From positions 682,001 to 746,000 of the forward strand of contig NZ_AMWJ02000001.1 in assembly GCF_000319305.2 (NCBI RefSeq): a DNA stretch of 64,000 nucleotides. The letters run 5' to 3'. The DNA comes from Pseudomonas bharatica CSV86. GTDB lineage: Bacteria > Pseudomonadota > Gammaproteobacteria > Pseudomonadales > Pseudomonadaceae. Shown here one piece after another: positions 1 through 8,912 of this stretch. Position 1 is the first letter of the stretch, and each line of letters begins with the position of its first letter. The translations under genes were made by a program, and so were the position numbers. The notes under the pieces were generated by a model. It made no database searches and was not told the DNA's origin. It was given only the letters and a program-made list of their open reading frames with translations.

Positions 1-131
1 CCCACGCTATTGACGGTGCCTTCCTTGCGGGCGGCGTCCTCCAGGGCCTTGAGGTCGGTGTCGGCGGCCACGGCCGCATGCGACAGGGCAATGCTCGCGC
101 CTAACAGAGAGGCCAGGAAAAGCTGTTTCAT
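1..131 (-). CDS. ABC transporter periplasmic substrate-binding protein, N-terminus only (partial)
   Basis: Only the first 43 codons are inside the window; the gene continues past position 1. The start is ATG at 131, with AAGGAG at 138-143 six bases upstream. The peptide begins MKQLFLASLLGASIALS and reaches a likely signal peptidase I site after AVAA, so the product is exported. The mature start (DTDLKALEDAARKEGTVNSVG) looks like the iron/spermidine-type solute-binding fold, in which an early helix is followed by a first strand. It is divergent from a GntR/UTRA regulator, a pairing typical of substrate-induced uptake loci such as those for phosphonates or organic acids. The substrate cannot be read from this fragment. 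Confidence 0.75.
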   Translation of the reverse strand, partial: MKQLFLASLLGASIALSHAAVAADTDLKALEDAARKEGTVNSV

Positions 132-193
132 CCGAAGCTCCTTAATGGGTGCCTTGCACGACATGAGAGGTTGGGGCGTTGTTGCGTTTCGGT

Positions 194-205
194 TGGTCTA
201 GGTCA
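194..205. promoter_or_regulatory. Possible second GntR operator half-site
   Basis: TGGTCTAGGTCA lies 62 bases upstream of the binding-protein start. It shares the TGG-N-CTAG core of the perfect palindrome at 451-462 but is itself imperfect. UTRA-type regulators usually bind such 12-base dyads near the promoters they control, so this is a candidate site in the divergent control region. No binding evidence exists here. Confidence 0.35.
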
Positions 206-450
206 GCAATACCTGAGCCAAGGTAGGCATGTTGCGTGACAGTTTGATGTCGCACAGCCTTGCCGGGCGTTGCCGACCGACTCTGGAAATACAGCGTAGA
301 CCACGGTTGAGCGCACGATGGCCTTGGCCTCCAGCCCGGGCGGGAATGACCGTTGGGCGCACTTGTCATCTCAGGTTCATCTGCTTTGCCTAAGCTCAAC
401 ACGTTTTTCCGGCCAGGCCAGATGCACCCTTGCAGGGCATCGGGTGCGGC

Positions 451-462
451 TGGACTAGTCCA
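451..462. promoter_or_regulatory. Perfect 12-bp palindrome, candidate GntR/UTRA operator
   Basis: TGGACTAGTCCA reads the same on both strands and ends 14 bases before the regulator start codon. Its symmetry and size fit the TGG-N6-CCA type operators known for HutC-subfamily regulators such as PhnF. The position just ahead of the gene suggests autoregulation. The rest of the 345-base divergent spacer (132-476) shows no further gene. Confidence 0.5.
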
Positions 463-476
463 GAAGGAAGCCCTTG

Positions 477-1190
477 ATGCATGCACCGCCGCCCCGTGCC
501 GTTACAGCCATTTGCCATGCCCTGCAGGAGCAGATCGAACACGGCCTGCTCCCGCCCGGAGGCAAGCTGCCGGCTGAACGCAAGCTCAGTGAAGTATTCG
601 ATACCACCCGGATTACCCTGCGCGAAGCGCTGGTCCAGCTGGAGGCCCAGGGCCTGATCTACCGCGAGGAGCGGCGAGGCTGGTTCGTCGCCCCGCAACG
701 GCTGACCTACGACCTGATCGAGCGCAGTCACTTCCATGCCATGGTGCGCGAGCAAGGGCGCATCCCGGCTACCGAACTGCTCTCGGCGCGCCTGCAACCG
801 GCGGCCGCGGCGATCTGCGCGCGCCTGAAGCTGCCGCCACTGTCCAGCGTGATCCAGATCTGCCGCCTGCGCCGCATCGACGGGCGTGCGGTGCTCTATG
901 CCGAGCATTACCTGAACCCGGACTACTTTCCCGGCATCCTCGAACACGACCTGGGCCAGTCGCTGACCGAGATCTATGATCGTCACTATGGCATCCGCTA
1001 CGGGCGGGTGTGCTTCGAGATCCTGCCAACCGCGCTGCCGACCGCGGCGGCCTCGGCATTGAAGGTGTCACCGGGCAGCGCCGGCCTGCATATCACCCGG
1101 GTCAACAGCGACCAGACGGGGCGACTGATCGACTGCGACCTCGAGTATTGGCGGCACGATGCGATCCGCATCCGCGCCGATGCGGGCTAG
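477..1190 (+). CDS. GntR family regulator with UTRA ligand-binding domain (HutC subfamily)
   Basis: A 237-residue protein. Residues about 5-70 form a winged helix-turn-helix (LPAERKLSEVFDTTRITLREAL then a wing ending in GWFVAP). Residues about 90-235 are a UTRA effector domain, with the usual AEHYLNPDYFPGIL and C-terminal DLEYWRHDAIRI segments. ATG at 477 is preferred over TTG at 474 because AGGAAG at 465-470 then sits six bases away. The stop overlaps the stop of the convergent MscS gene by two bases. Divergent orientation to the binding-protein gene suggests it controls that uptake system. The effector is unknown; phosphonate-type ligands are a guess from the subfamily. Confidence 0.88.
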   Translation: MHAPPPRAVTAICHALQEQIEHGLLPPGGKLPAERKLSEVFDTTRITLREALVQLEAQGLIYREERRGWFVAPQRLTYDLIERSHFHAMVREQGRIPATELLSARLQPAAAAICARLKLPPLSSVIQICRLRRIDGRAVLYAEHYLNPDYFPGILEHDLGQSLTEIYDRHYGIRYGRVCFEILPTALPTAAASALKVSPGSAGLHITRVNSDQTGRLIDCDLEYWRHDAIRIRADAG

Positions 1191-3340
1191 GCCTTTTCGC
1201 TACCCTCGGCCGCGGTGCCGCCGGCAGTGGTCAGCACCTGTACCGACAGGCGCGGGGTGGCAAGGTCCAGCCCGGCCTCGTCGAGCTGGCGCTTGAGCGC
1301 CAGGTTGAAGGCCCTCGATACCTCCCATTGCTTGATCGGCGCGGTCTTGAAGCGCGCCCGCAGCACCGCCGAGCCGGATTCGAAACTCTCCACGCCCTGC
1401 AACTCCAGCGGCGACCAGATATTGCGGCGCTGCAACGGGTCGCTGCGCATCTTCTGGCCGACGTCGCGAATCAGGGCGATGGCCTGGTCGATGCCCATGT
1501 TGTAGGGAATGGCGATGCGGAAGATCGCGTAGCCGAACTCCCGGGAGTAGTTCTTGATGCTCTTGATCTCGCTGAACGGGATGGTGTGGACGATGCCGTC
1601 GATATCGCGCAGGCGCACGGTGCGGATGGTCAGGCCCTCGACGGTGCCGAGATGGCCACCGACATCGACGTAGTCGTCGATCGCCAGGGAGTCCTCGATG
1701 ATGATGAACAGGCCGGTGATCAGGTCGGCCACCAGCGATTGCGCGCCGAAACCGATGGCCAGGCCGATGACACCGGCACCCGCCAGCAGCGGGGTGACGT
1801 TCATGCCCATGTTCGCCAGGGCGATGATCAGGGCGATGATGGCGATGGTCACGAACAGTACGTTGCGGATCAGCGGCATCATGGTCTGCGCCCGGGCGTT
1901 GGCCAGGCCCTTGCGCGAGCGGGTCAGGGCGTGGTGCACGGCGGTATCGGCGAGGATCCACACCAGCCAGGCGGCGATCAGGGTGCCGGCCAGGCCGCCC
2001 ATGCGGATTGCCACTTCATGGCCTTCGCCTTCGGCGAAGCTGATCAGCGACAGGCCCCAGACCCGCAGGCCCAGTTCGATGAATACCAGCCAGACGCCCA
2101 GGTGCACCAGGGTGTAGGCGAAGCTGCGCAGGCGCTCGGCGTACACCGCCTGGCGCCGGTTGTTGCGCTGCTGCCGGAGTGCGTGGCGACGGACCAGGCC
2201 GTTGATCACCATGCACAGGATCACCAGCACCGTGCACATCAACGACTGGCGCAGGGCTGTGCTGGTATCACCTGCGGAAACGAAGGTGGCGAACAGCGAG
2301 ATGCCCACCAGCACCAAGGCCGGCAGGTACCAGAAACTGCCAAGGACTTCGATCGTGTCGCTCAGGGCACGGCGCTTGAGCCGATGGGCCAGCGGCTGGT
2401 TGCGGATCAGGTGGGCGATGGGGCGGCGGAAACGCAGGATGAACAGCGCCGTGGACAGGGCCGCGAGGATATTGGCCAGGGTCGCCAGGGCATGGGCCAG
2501 GTGGGTGCCGAGGGCCAGGTACAGGCGCGGGTCGTTCATCGCCTCGCCGAAGGCGGCGAAGCTGCCGATCAGCCAGAGCGGGCGGAAGGCCCGGTGCCGC
2601 AGGATATGCAGGGCACGGTGGCGGTGCGGGCCGTCGAGCAGGGAGAAGGCGATCACGCAGATGGCCGAGAACAGGGTACCCACCACCAGGGCGTAGGCGA
2701 TGACCATGGCCATCGATTTGCCCAGCGAGGAGGGCAGGGCGAAGCTCAGGTACACGGTGATGATCAGCGCCACCAGCCAGGGCCCCAGCTTGCGCAGGGC
2801 GAAGCGCACCAGGTCCCAGGTGCGGGGATGCTGGGGCAGTTCCTCGGTCAGGCCGAAGCGCACGCGCAAGCGGTGGCTGGCCCAGTTCAAGGCGTAGGCT
2901 AGCAGGCTCCACAAGGCGAGGATGGCGATGAAGCCGAACAGCAGCCCCGGCAATTGCTGCACCGGCACTTTCAGCGCCGCGAGTTCGACCCCCGCCAGTT
3001 CCATTTCGTCGGCCCAGCGCTTGAACGGGCTAGCGTCGCCGCTGAACTGCTTTTCCAGTTCGGCGAAGGTGCCGCCGATCAGGCCCAGCACGCCCTGCTC
3101 AGGGTCCGGCTGGGCCTGGCGGGTGCTGTCGCGGAGCTTCTTCAGGTCGTTGAGCAGGCGCGTGCGTTGCTGGTCGTTTTCCAGCGTGGTGATGACTTCG
3201 TCGAGGGATTTGCCCAGGGGTTCGCTGGCCTGGGGCTGGGCCGGCGTGCTGCCGCCGAGCAGGCTCGGCAGGCCGGCGGCCTGGGCCTGGGCAGCGAAGA
3301 TCAGCAGTAGCAGGGTGAAACAGCGCAAAAGGGCGGACAC
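1187..3340 (-). CDS. MscS-family mechanosensitive ion channel with large N-terminal extension
   Basis: A 717-residue inner-membrane channel that would open under hypo-osmotic stress. GTG at 3340 is chosen as start because it gives a clean signal peptide (LLRCFTLLLLIFAAQAQA, cleavage near residue 23); the open frame extends upstream to 3430 but that part is not plausible as a leader. A periplasmic segment with heptad-like LENDQQRTRLLNDLKKLRD follows, then about ten membrane segments. The MscS core is clear: a glycine/alanine-rich pore helix (LLAGAGVIGLAIGFGAQSLV), then the beta domain opening with EDSLAIDDYVDVGGHLGTVE. The size and extension resemble the YbiO/MscM type rather than small MscS. 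Convergent with the GntR gene. Confidence 0.9.
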   Translation of the reverse strand: MSALLRCFTLLLLIFAAQAQAAGLPSLLGGSTPAQPQASEPLGKSLDEVITTLENDQQRTRLLNDLKKLRDSTRQAQPDPEQGVLGLIGGTFAELEKQFSGDASPFKRWADEMELAGVELAALKVPVQQLPGLLFGFIAILALWSLLAYALNWASHRLRVRFGLTEELPQHPRTWDLVRFALRKLGPWLVALIITVYLSFALPSSLGKSMAMVIAYALVVGTLFSAICVIAFSLLDGPHRHRALHILRHRAFRPLWLIGSFAAFGEAMNDPRLYLALGTHLAHALATLANILAALSTALFILRFRRPIAHLIRNQPLAHRLKRRALSDTIEVLGSFWYLPALVLVGISLFATFVSAGDTSTALRQSLMCTVLVILCMVINGLVRRHALRQQRNNRRQAVYAERLRSFAYTLVHLGVWLVFIELGLRVWGLSLISFAEGEGHEVAIRMGGLAGTLIAAWLVWILADTAVHHALTRSRKGLANARAQTMMPLIRNVLFVTIAIIALIIALANMGMNVTPLLAGAGVIGLAIGFGAQSLVADLITGLFIIIEDSLAIDDYVDVGGHLGTVEGLTIRTVRLRDIDGIVHTIPFSEIKSIKNYSREFGYAIFRIAIPYNMGIDQAIALIRDVGQKMRSDPLQRRNIWSPLELQGVESFESGSAVLRARFKTAPIKQWEVSRAFNLALKRQLDEAGLDLATPRLSVQVLTTAGGTAAEGSEKA

Positions 3341-3389
3341 TGGACGATCAACCTCGAACACAGGTAATCGGCGCAGTGTAGAGCATCCG

Positions 3390-3560
3390 TCAGTCGAGTT
3401 TCTCGAGGATCTTCCAGACCATGATGCCAAGTATGGAAAGCATGCCGAGCCACATCATCAGCACACCGGAATTGTTTTCCCGCTTGTTGAAGCCGATGGT
3501 CAACAGAATCAGGCCCGCGAGGACCGGCAGGAACATCGACTGGAACGTGGACAGACTCAA
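3390..3560 (-). CDS. Small two-helix membrane protein
   Basis: A 56-residue protein starting at TTG 3560, where GGAGAAGG lies six bases upstream; the longer open frame has no such signal. Two hydrophobic helices (MFLPVLAGLILLTIGF and VLMMWLGMLSILGIMVWKIL) are joined by a short charged loop KRENNSG. No enzymatic motif is present. It lies 49 bases upstream of the channel gene on the same strand and could be co-transcribed with it. Function unknown. Confidence 0.65.
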   Translation of the reverse strand: MSLSTFQSMFLPVLAGLILLTIGFNKRENNSGVLMMWLGMLSILGIMVWKILEKLD

Positions 3561-3690
3561 GATCCTTCTCCTTGCTGCGAAAAGTCTGGCTTGAGCATAG
3601 GCGCTAAATGACAGCGCGAGGTTGACTGGCGTCACAAAGCGCCGGCTCCGCCAGGGGGGATGCGGCGGGGCAGAGCGCCCCGCCCCGGTT

Positions 3691-4980
3691 TCATGGCAGC
3701 TCGCGGCTGCGATAGAACGCCGTCAACACCTTGACCAGATGGGCCAGGTCCTGGCTGCCGCACAGCTCGCGGATCGAGTGCATGGCGAAGGTCGGCAGGC
3801 CGATATCGACGGTGCGCACGCCCAGGTGGCTGGCGGTGATCGGGCCGATGGTCGAGCCGCAACCCATGTCGCTGCGCACCACGAAGCTCTGCACCGGAAC
3901 TTCCTCGGCCATGCACAGGTGGCGGAAGAACCCGGCGGTTTCGCTGTTGGTGGCGTAGCGCTGGTTGTTGTTGACCTTGATCACCGGGCCGGCGTTGAGC
4001 TTGGGACCGTGGTTGCCGTCGTGCTTCTCGGCGTAGTTGGGGTGCACGCCGTGAGCGTTGTCCGCCGAGACCAGCAGCGAGCGCTGGATGGTGCGGACGA
4101 ACTCGTCGCCGTCCGGCAGCAGGCGGCGCAGGGTCTGTTCCAGCATCGGGCCATCGGCACCGCAGGCCGAGCAGGAGCCGACCTCCTCGTGGTCGTTGCA
4201 CACCAGCACGCAGGTTTCGTCGCTGTCGGCGTCGAGCAGGGCACGCAGGCCGGCGTAGCAGGACAGCAGGTTGTCGAGGCGCGCGCCGGCGATGAACTCG
4301 CCGTGCAGGCCGACCAGGGCTGCGTCCTGGGTGTCGTAGAAGCTCAGTTCGTAATCCAGCACCACATCGGCGTTGAGGCCGTGTTCGCGGGCCAGTTGCT
4401 CGGTGAGCAGGGCGCGGAAATCGACGCGCTCGTCACCGGCCACCTGGGCCAGGATCGGCGGCAGCTCGGTCTGCGGGTTGATCGCCCAGCCTTCGTTGGC
4501 GGTACGGTTGAGGTGGATCGCCAGGTTGGGGATCACCGCGATGGGCAGCTTGAAGTCCACCAGCGCGCTTTCTACCTTGCCGTCGCGGCGGAAGGTGACG
4601 CGGCCGGCCAGCGACAGGTCGCGGTCGAACCAGGGCGCGAGCAGGGCGCCGCCGTAGACTTCCACCCCCAGTTGCCAGAAACCGTGGCGCTGCAGCTCGG
4701 GTTGCGGCTTGACCCGCAGGCACGGGCTGTCGGTGTGCGCGCCGACCAGGCGGATGCCGTCCAGCAGCGGCGAATGGCGGCCGAGCTTGATGGCGATGAT
4801 CGAGGAGTCGTTGCGGGTCAGGTAATACCGACCGCCAGGCACCGTGGCCCAGCTGTCGCGTTCGTCCAGGCGCTGGTAGCCGGCCGCCTCGAGGCGCTGG
4901 GCCAGGCTGGCGGTGGCATGGAAGGGCGTGGGAGAGGCTTTGAGGAAATCAATCAGGCCTTGGTTCAGGGCGTCGCGCAT
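3691..4980 (-). CDS. apeB: M18 family aminopeptidase ApeB
   Basis: A 429-residue cytosolic zinc metallopeptidase that removes N-terminal residues from peptides, with acidic N-termini preferred in the family. Metal and catalytic motifs are in order: [13 protein letters not shown] (zinc His), ARLDNLLS (bridging Asp), NDHEEVGS (catalytic Glu pair), and [12 protein letters not shown] near the end with the C-terminal metal-binding His region MHSIREL. Length is normal for the family. The start at ATG 4980 gives the usual N-terminus [26 protein letters not shown] pair separates it from the next gene upstream. Confidence 0.95.
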   Translation of the reverse strand: MRDALNQGLIDFLKASPTPFHATASLAQRLEAAGYQRLDERDSWATVPGGRYYLTRNDSSIIAIKLGRHSPLLDGIRLVGAHTDSPCLRVKPQPELQRHGFWQLGVEVYGGALLAPWFDRDLSLAGRVTFRRDGKVESALVDFKLPIAVIPNLAIHLNRTANEGWAINPQTELPPILAQVAGDERVDFRALLTEQLAREHGLNADVVLDYELSFYDTQDAALVGLHGEFIAGARLDNLLSCYAGLRALLDADSDETCVLVCNDHEEVGSCSACGADGPMLEQTLRRLLPDGDEFVRTIQRSLLVSADNAHGVHPNYAEKHDGNHGPKLNAGPVIKVNNNQRYATNSETAGFFRHLCMAEEVPVQSFVVRSDMGCGSTIGPITASHLGVRTVDIGLPTFAMHSIRELCGSQDLAHLVKVLTAFYRSRELP

Positions 4981-5062
4981 AAGTCACTCCAGACAGCAGT
5001 GGGCGCGAGTTTAGCGCAGATGGTCTGGGAGCGACATGGCCGGCTCCGAGGGTGATGCTGAT

Positions 5063-5160
5063 GGCCTAATCGCTGGCAAGCCAGCTCCCACAGGCCCGCG
5101 TCGTACATACCTTTTGTGGCTGACTCAAACCCCTGTGGGAGCTGGCTTGCCAGCGATCGG
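5063..5160. repeat. Inverted pair of REP elements
   Basis: Two Pseudomonas REP units in opposite orientation (5063-5094 and 5132-5160). Each contains the core CTGGCAAGCCAGCTCCCACAG or its complement, and they flank a 37-base spacer. They lie between apeB and rluA, both read on the minus strand. Such pairs are common 3'-end structures in this genus and can stabilise mRNA ends. Confidence 0.9.
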
Positions 5161-5167
5161 GGTCACT

Positions 5168-5803
5168 TCAGAACGGCGCCGGGCACTCGAACGTGAGGCG
5201 CTCGCCCGCCACCGGGTGGGTGAAGCTCAGCATCGAGGCGTGCAGGCACAGCCGCTCATGGGCCGCCAGCGCCTCGGGATTGGCATACAGCCGGTCACCC
5301 AGCAATGGATGACCGATCGACAGCATGTGCACGCGCAACTGGTGCGAGCGCCCGGTGATCGGCGTCAGTTCGACCCGGCACCAGTCGCCGCAGCGCTCGA
5401 CGATGCGCCAGAAGGTCAGGGCATGCTTGCCCTGTTCGTGGTCCACCACGTGCCGCGGCTTGGTGGGCGGGTCGTAGCGCAGCGGCAGGTCGATGCTGCC
5501 ACTGTCGCGCTCCGGCTGGCCCCAGCACAGGGCGGTATAGGCCTTCTCGGTCTCGCGGTCGTGGAATTGCCGGGACAGTTCGCGGTGGCTGTCGGCGTCG
5601 CGGGCAAGCAGGATGATCCCTGAGGTTTCCCAATCCAGTCGGTGGACGATCAGCGCATCGGGGTAGCCGTTTTCCTGCAGACGGGTGATCAGGCAGTCCT
5701 TGTTGTCCTCGGCCCGGCCAGGCACGGAGAGCAGCAGGGTTGGCTTGTTGACCACCAGGATGGCGGCATCCTGATGGAGGATCTCGACGTTGGACAGCGG
5801 CAT
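5168..5803 (-). CDS. rluA: RluA family pseudouridine synthase
   Basis: A 211-residue enzyme that isomerises uridine in RNA; RluA itself acts on 23S rRNA U746 and tRNA U32. The catalytic motif HRLDWETSG with its Asp is at about residues 55-63, preceded by NKPTLLLSVPGR. The family motifs GRSHQLRVHM and GHPLLGDRLY follow. There is no N-terminal S4 domain, which fits RluA rather than RluC/D. Start ATG 5803. It follows minE on the same strand, beyond a GC-rich hairpin. Confidence 0.9.
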   Translation of the reverse strand: MPLSNVEILHQDAAILVVNKPTLLLSVPGRAEDNKDCLITRLQENGYPDALIVHRLDWETSGIILLARDADSHRELSRQFHDRETEKAYTALCWGQPERDSGSIDLPLRYDPPTKPRHVVDHEQGKHALTFWRIVERCGDWCRVELTPITGRSHQLRVHMLSIGHPLLGDRLYANPEALAAHERLCLHASMLSFTHPVAGERLTFECPAPF

Positions 5804-5827
5804 TGCGTGTTCTCTGCAAACGCCAAC

Positions 5828-5874
5828 GGCGACGGTCGGCCCCGGGCATGTGCAGCCCGGGCCCGGCCGTCGCC
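5828..5874. repeat. Long GC-rich inverted repeat between minE and rluA
   Basis: GGCGACGG (5828-5835) pairs with CCGTCGCC (5867-5874), and the inner arms rich in GGCCCCGGGC / GCCCGGGCCC extend the stem to about 20 base pairs around a short loop ATGTGCA. There is no U-run after it on the minus strand, so it is not a classic intrinsic terminator. It could stabilise the min mRNA 3' end or attenuate read-through into rluA. Confidence 0.6.
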
Positions 5875-5896
5875 GTGGCAGGTTACCCGCAGACGC

Positions 5897-6154
5897 TCAG
5901 GGGCGTTCGGGCAGGGTGATGTTGAGTTCGAGTATCGAGCAACTGCCCTGGTTCTCCAGCGCCACCTGCACGTCATCGTTGCCGATGTTGACGTACTTGC
6001 GGATCACTTCCAGCAGTTCTTTCTGCAGGGCCGGCAGGTAGTCCGGGGTGCTGCGCTGTCCGCGCTCGTGCGCCACGATGATCTGTAGACGCTCTTTCGC
6101 AACCGACGCGGAACTCTGTTTTTTGCTGGCACGAAAGAAGTCAAAAAGGTTCAT
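5897..6154 (-). CDS. minE: Cell division topological specificity factor MinE
   Basis: An 85-residue protein that stimulates MinD ATPase and drives pole-to-pole oscillation, so that MinCD blocks FtsZ rings only away from mid-cell. The N-terminal amphipathic membrane helix [12 protein letters not shown] and the anti-MinCD region ([16 protein letters not shown]) are intact, followed by the topological-specificity domain ending in [11 protein letters not shown]. The start ATG lies three bases after the minD stop, consistent with tight co-translation. Confidence 0.97.
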   Translation of the reverse strand: MNLFDFFRASKKQSSASVAKERLQIIVAHERGQRSTPDYLPALQKELLEVIRKYVNIGNDDVQVALENQGSCSILELNITLPERP

Positions 6155-6157
6155 GGT

Positions 6158-6970
6158 TCAATTGCCTCCAAACAGGCGCTCGAAGAATCCCTTCTTCTGT
6201 ACGTCGAGGAACCGGTGTTCCACGGTTTTGCCCAGCAGGCGGTCGACAGTGTCGCTGTACGCCTGGCCGGCATCGCTCTGGTCGTCGAGGATGACCGGGA
6301 CGCCCTGGTTGGAGGCCTTGAGCACGGCCTGGGATTCGGGGATGACACCCAGCAGCGCGACGGAGAGGATTTCCTTGACGTCTTCGACGCCCAGCATCTC
6401 GCCCTTGCTCACGCGCTCGGGGTGGTAACGGGTGATCAGCAGGTGTTCCTTGATCGGGTCTTCGTTGCGTTCGGCGCGGCGCGACTTGCTGGCCAGCAGG
6501 CCGAGCATGCGGTCGGAGTCGCGTACCGAGGACACTTCAGGGTTGGTCACGACGATGGCTTCGTCGGCGAAGTACATCGCCAGGTGCGCGCCCTTCTCGA
6601 TGCCGGCCGGGGAGTCGCAGACCACGTAGTCGAAGTTTTCCTTCAGCTCCATCAGGACCTTCTCCACGCCTTCCTGGGTCAGCGCGTCCTTGTCCCGGGT
6701 CTGGCTGGCGGCCAGCACGTAGAGGTTCTCCAGGCGCTTGTCCTTGATCAGGGCCTGCTGCAGGTTGGCCTCGTTGTTGACGACGTTGACGAAGTCGTAC
6801 ACCACGCGGCGCTCGCAGCCCATGATCAGGTCGAGGTTACGCAGGCCGACGTCGAAGTCGACGATCACTGTCTTGTGCCCGCGCAGCGCGAGGCCGGTAC
6901 CGATGGCGGCACTGGTGGTGGTCTTGCCCACACCACCCTTGCCGGAAGTCACCACGAGAATCTTGGCCAA
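6158..6970 (-). CDS. minD: Septum site-determining ATPase MinD
   Basis: A 270-residue ParA/MinD ATPase that recruits MinC to the membrane. The deviant Walker A motif GKGGVGKTT with its signature lysine begins at residue 10. The switch region VIVDFDVGLRNLD and Walker B-like DYVVCDSPAG are present. The C-terminus KKGFFERLFGGN is the amphipathic membrane-targeting helix. The start codon is TTG at 6970 with AGGGG nine bases upstream; no ATG is available near it. It lies between minC and minE in the standard minCDE order. Confidence 0.97.
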   Translation of the reverse strand: MAKILVVTSGKGGVGKTTTSAAIGTGLALRGHKTVIVDFDVGLRNLDLIMGCERRVVYDFVNVVNNEANLQQALIKDKRLENLYVLAASQTRDKDALTQEGVEKVLMELKENFDYVVCDSPAGIEKGAHLAMYFADEAIVVTNPEVSSVRDSDRMLGLLASKSRRAERNEDPIKEHLLITRYHPERVSKGEMLGVEDVKEILSVALLGVIPESQAVLKASNQGVPVILDDQSDAGQAYSDTVDRLLGKTVEHRFLDVQKKGFFERLFGGN

Positions 6971-7072
6971 GGTGTATCACCCCTAAAAATGATGAAAAAG
7001 GACGCGCGGTCCCTAAATGCAAAAACGGCAACTAACTGACTAAAGTTGCACGGAAAATGGCGGCAGTATCCG

Positions 7073-7830
7073 TTAAAGGCGGGTGATGTTCAACACGTCC
7101 CCGGACAGGCTGACCTGCACGCCGGCCCCCACAGCGGATCGCGGCGCAGGTCTTCGGAGACCTTGTACTGCCCGGCGATCGAAACCAGTTCGGCGGTCAT
7201 CTGCTGGCAGAAGATCCGTGCCTTGGTGTTGCCCTTGATACCGGCAAGGGCGCGACCGCGCATTGGCCCGTACACATGGATATTGCCATCGGCGAGAAGT
7301 TCCGCACCGGGGCTGACCGCCGACACCACGACCAGGTCGCCCCCCTGAGCATAGATCTGTTGGCCGCCGCGTACAGGCGTGGTGATGATCCTGGTCGGGC
7401 GCACCGTCGGCTCCGGTGGCGGCGGCGGTGGCGCCGGGGCCGGTTCGGCTTTTTTCGCCGGCTCGGTTTCCACCGGGTCCACCGGGCGCTCGCGGGCGCC
7501 GGACGGCGGCAGCACCGGCAGGTCGATAGCGATGGCGGCGGCGATGTCCTCGATGCGGCTGGCACGGATCGCCAGGGTGCGCAGGCCGTGCTGGCGGCAA
7601 ATGCGCATCATCCCCGGCAGGTCGACGCTGCCTTCGTTGGCCGGCAGCTTGTCCAGCGCCAGCACCAGCGGCGTGTTGCTGAAGAAGTTCGGCGCCTGGG
7701 CGACCTTGGCCGCCAACTGCCGGTCGAGACCATCGAGGTCGTTGCGGGCAAGCTCGAGCACGGTGATGGCGAGCATGCTGCCCTTGAGCTGGAACACGGG
7801 GGCTGGGTCTGGCGTCTGGCTTTGGCTCAT
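7073..7830 (-). CDS. minC: Septum inhibitor MinC, apparent 1-bp frameshift near the C-terminus
   Basis: FtsZ-polymerisation inhibitor, normally about 250 residues. The N-terminal domain (residues 1-115) is joined by a proline-rich linker ([11 protein letters not shown]) to the C-terminal beta-helix with [23 protein letters not shown]. After RRDPLW the open frame reads [12 protein letters not shown] and stops at 7090. The -1 frame gives the family C-terminus [18 protein letters not shown], ending at 7073. The break is at the five-C run 7126-7130; one more C restores a 252-residue MinC. This is probably a consensus error, since the MinD-binding end would otherwise be lost. Start ATG 7830. Confidence 0.9.
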
Positions 7831-7872
7831 GGTCTGCGTCGAAGCGGCTTTCGTTGCGAAAAGTGCCCAGAC

Positions 7873-7900
7873 TTATAACGAGAACGCCGGTTAGCCGCAA
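7873..7900 (-). promoter_or_regulatory. Weak sigma-70 promoter candidate for minCDE
   Basis: On the minus strand TATAAG (7878-7873) follows TTGCGG (7900-7895) after 16 bases, about 43 bases upstream of the minC start. The -35 matches only its TTG. The site lies in the 122-base divergent spacer shared with lpxL, where a plus-strand TAGAAT (7918-7923) could serve lpxL. Both are visual matches only. Confidence 0.3.
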
Positions 7901-7952
7901 CCCGCGCCGAACCGTTGTAGAATGCCCGGCCTTTTTCTTTCCGGAATCTTGA

Positions 7953-8879
7953 ATGGATCGCCCGCGTTTTCGTCCGTACTTCCTGCATCCGCGTTTCTGG
8001 CCGCTGTGGCTGGGGCTCGGCCTGCTCTGGCTGATCGTTCAGCTGCCGTACCCGGTTTTGCTGGGGATCGGCCGTGCCCTGGGGGCGGTGATGTACCGCG
8101 TGGCCGGAGCGCGCCGGGCGATCGCCGCACGCAACCTGGAGCTGTGCTTCCCGCACTTGCCGTCCGTCGAGCGAACCCGCCTGCTCAAGGAAAATTTCGC
8201 TTCCACCGGTATCGCGTTCTTCGAAATGGCCATGAGCTGGTGGTGGCCAAAGGCCCGTTTGGCGCGCTTGGCGCACATCGAGGGGCTGGAGCATCTGCAG
8301 GCGGCGCAGCGTGATGGCCAGGGTGCCATCCTGATGGCCCTGCACTTTACCACCCTGGAAATCGGCGCCGCGCTGCTCGGCCAGGTCCACACCATCGACG
8401 GCATGTACCGCGAACACAAGAACGCCCTGTTCGACTTCGTCCAGCGCCGTGGCCGCGAGCGGCATAACCTCGATTCCCTGGCGGTGGAGCGCGAGGACGT
8501 GCGCGGCATGCTCAAGCTGCTGCGCGCCGGCCGCGCCATCTGGTACGCACCGGACCAGGACTACGGTGCCAAGCAGAGCCTGTTCGTGCCGCTGTTCGGT
8601 ATCCCGGCGGCGACGGTTACCGCCACCACCAAGTTCGCCCGCCTGGGCCGCGCCCGGGTCATTCCGTTCACCCAGGAGCGCCTGGCCGATGGCAGTGGCT
8701 ATCGCCTGGTGATCCATCCGCCGCTCGAAGACTTCCCGGGCGAGACCGAGGAAGCCGACTGCCTGCGCATCAACCAGTGGATCGAGCAGGCCCTGCGCGA
8801 GTGTCCCGAGCAGTACCTGTGGGCGCACCGGCGCTTCAAGTCGCGGCCGCCGGGCGAACCCAAGCTGTACAAGAAGTAA
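7953..8879 (+). CDS. lpxL: Lipid A biosynthesis lauroyl acyltransferase LpxL/HtrB
   Basis: A 308-residue inner-membrane acyltransferase that adds a secondary acyl chain to Kdo-lipid A. One N-terminal membrane helix (WPLWLGLGLLWLIVQLPYPVLLGIG) is followed by the LPLAT domain. The HX4D/E catalytic motif is HFTTLE at about residues 131-136, and the later motif GRAIWYAPDQDYG matches the family. The C-terminal segment YLWAHRRFKSRPPGEPKLYKK is characteristic. Pseudomonas have paralogues, so HtrB1 versus HtrB2 cannot be decided here. It is divergent from minC and 33 bases upstream of the patatin gene. Confidence 0.93.
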   Translation: MDRPRFRPYFLHPRFWPLWLGLGLLWLIVQLPYPVLLGIGRALGAVMYRVAGARRAIAARNLELCFPHLPSVERTRLLKENFASTGIAFFEMAMSWWWPKARLARLAHIEGLEHLQAAQRDGQGAILMALHFTTLEIGAALLGQVHTIDGMYREHKNALFDFVQRRGRERHNLDSLAVEREDVRGMLKLLRAGRAIWYAPDQDYGAKQSLFVPLFGIPAATVTATTKFARLGRARVIPFTQERLADGSGYRLVIHPPLEDFPGETEEADCLRINQWIEQALRECPEQYLWAHRRFKSRPPGEPKLYKK

Positions 8880-8912
8880 CCCGCTTTTTCCGTCATTCCA
8901 GGGAGTGCGTGC

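Noticed and set aside
1010..2902. Long open frame (630 codons) opposite the MscS gene
   Set aside because: High GC content keeps antisense frames open; the protein is rich in Gln, Asp and His repeats and has no family features, while the minus-strand frame is a clear MscS protein.
7073..7130. Real C-terminal loss of MinC
   Set aside because: The correct C-terminus is still encoded in the next frame without further damage, and the same kind of break occurs in five other genes; an indel in the consensus is more likely.
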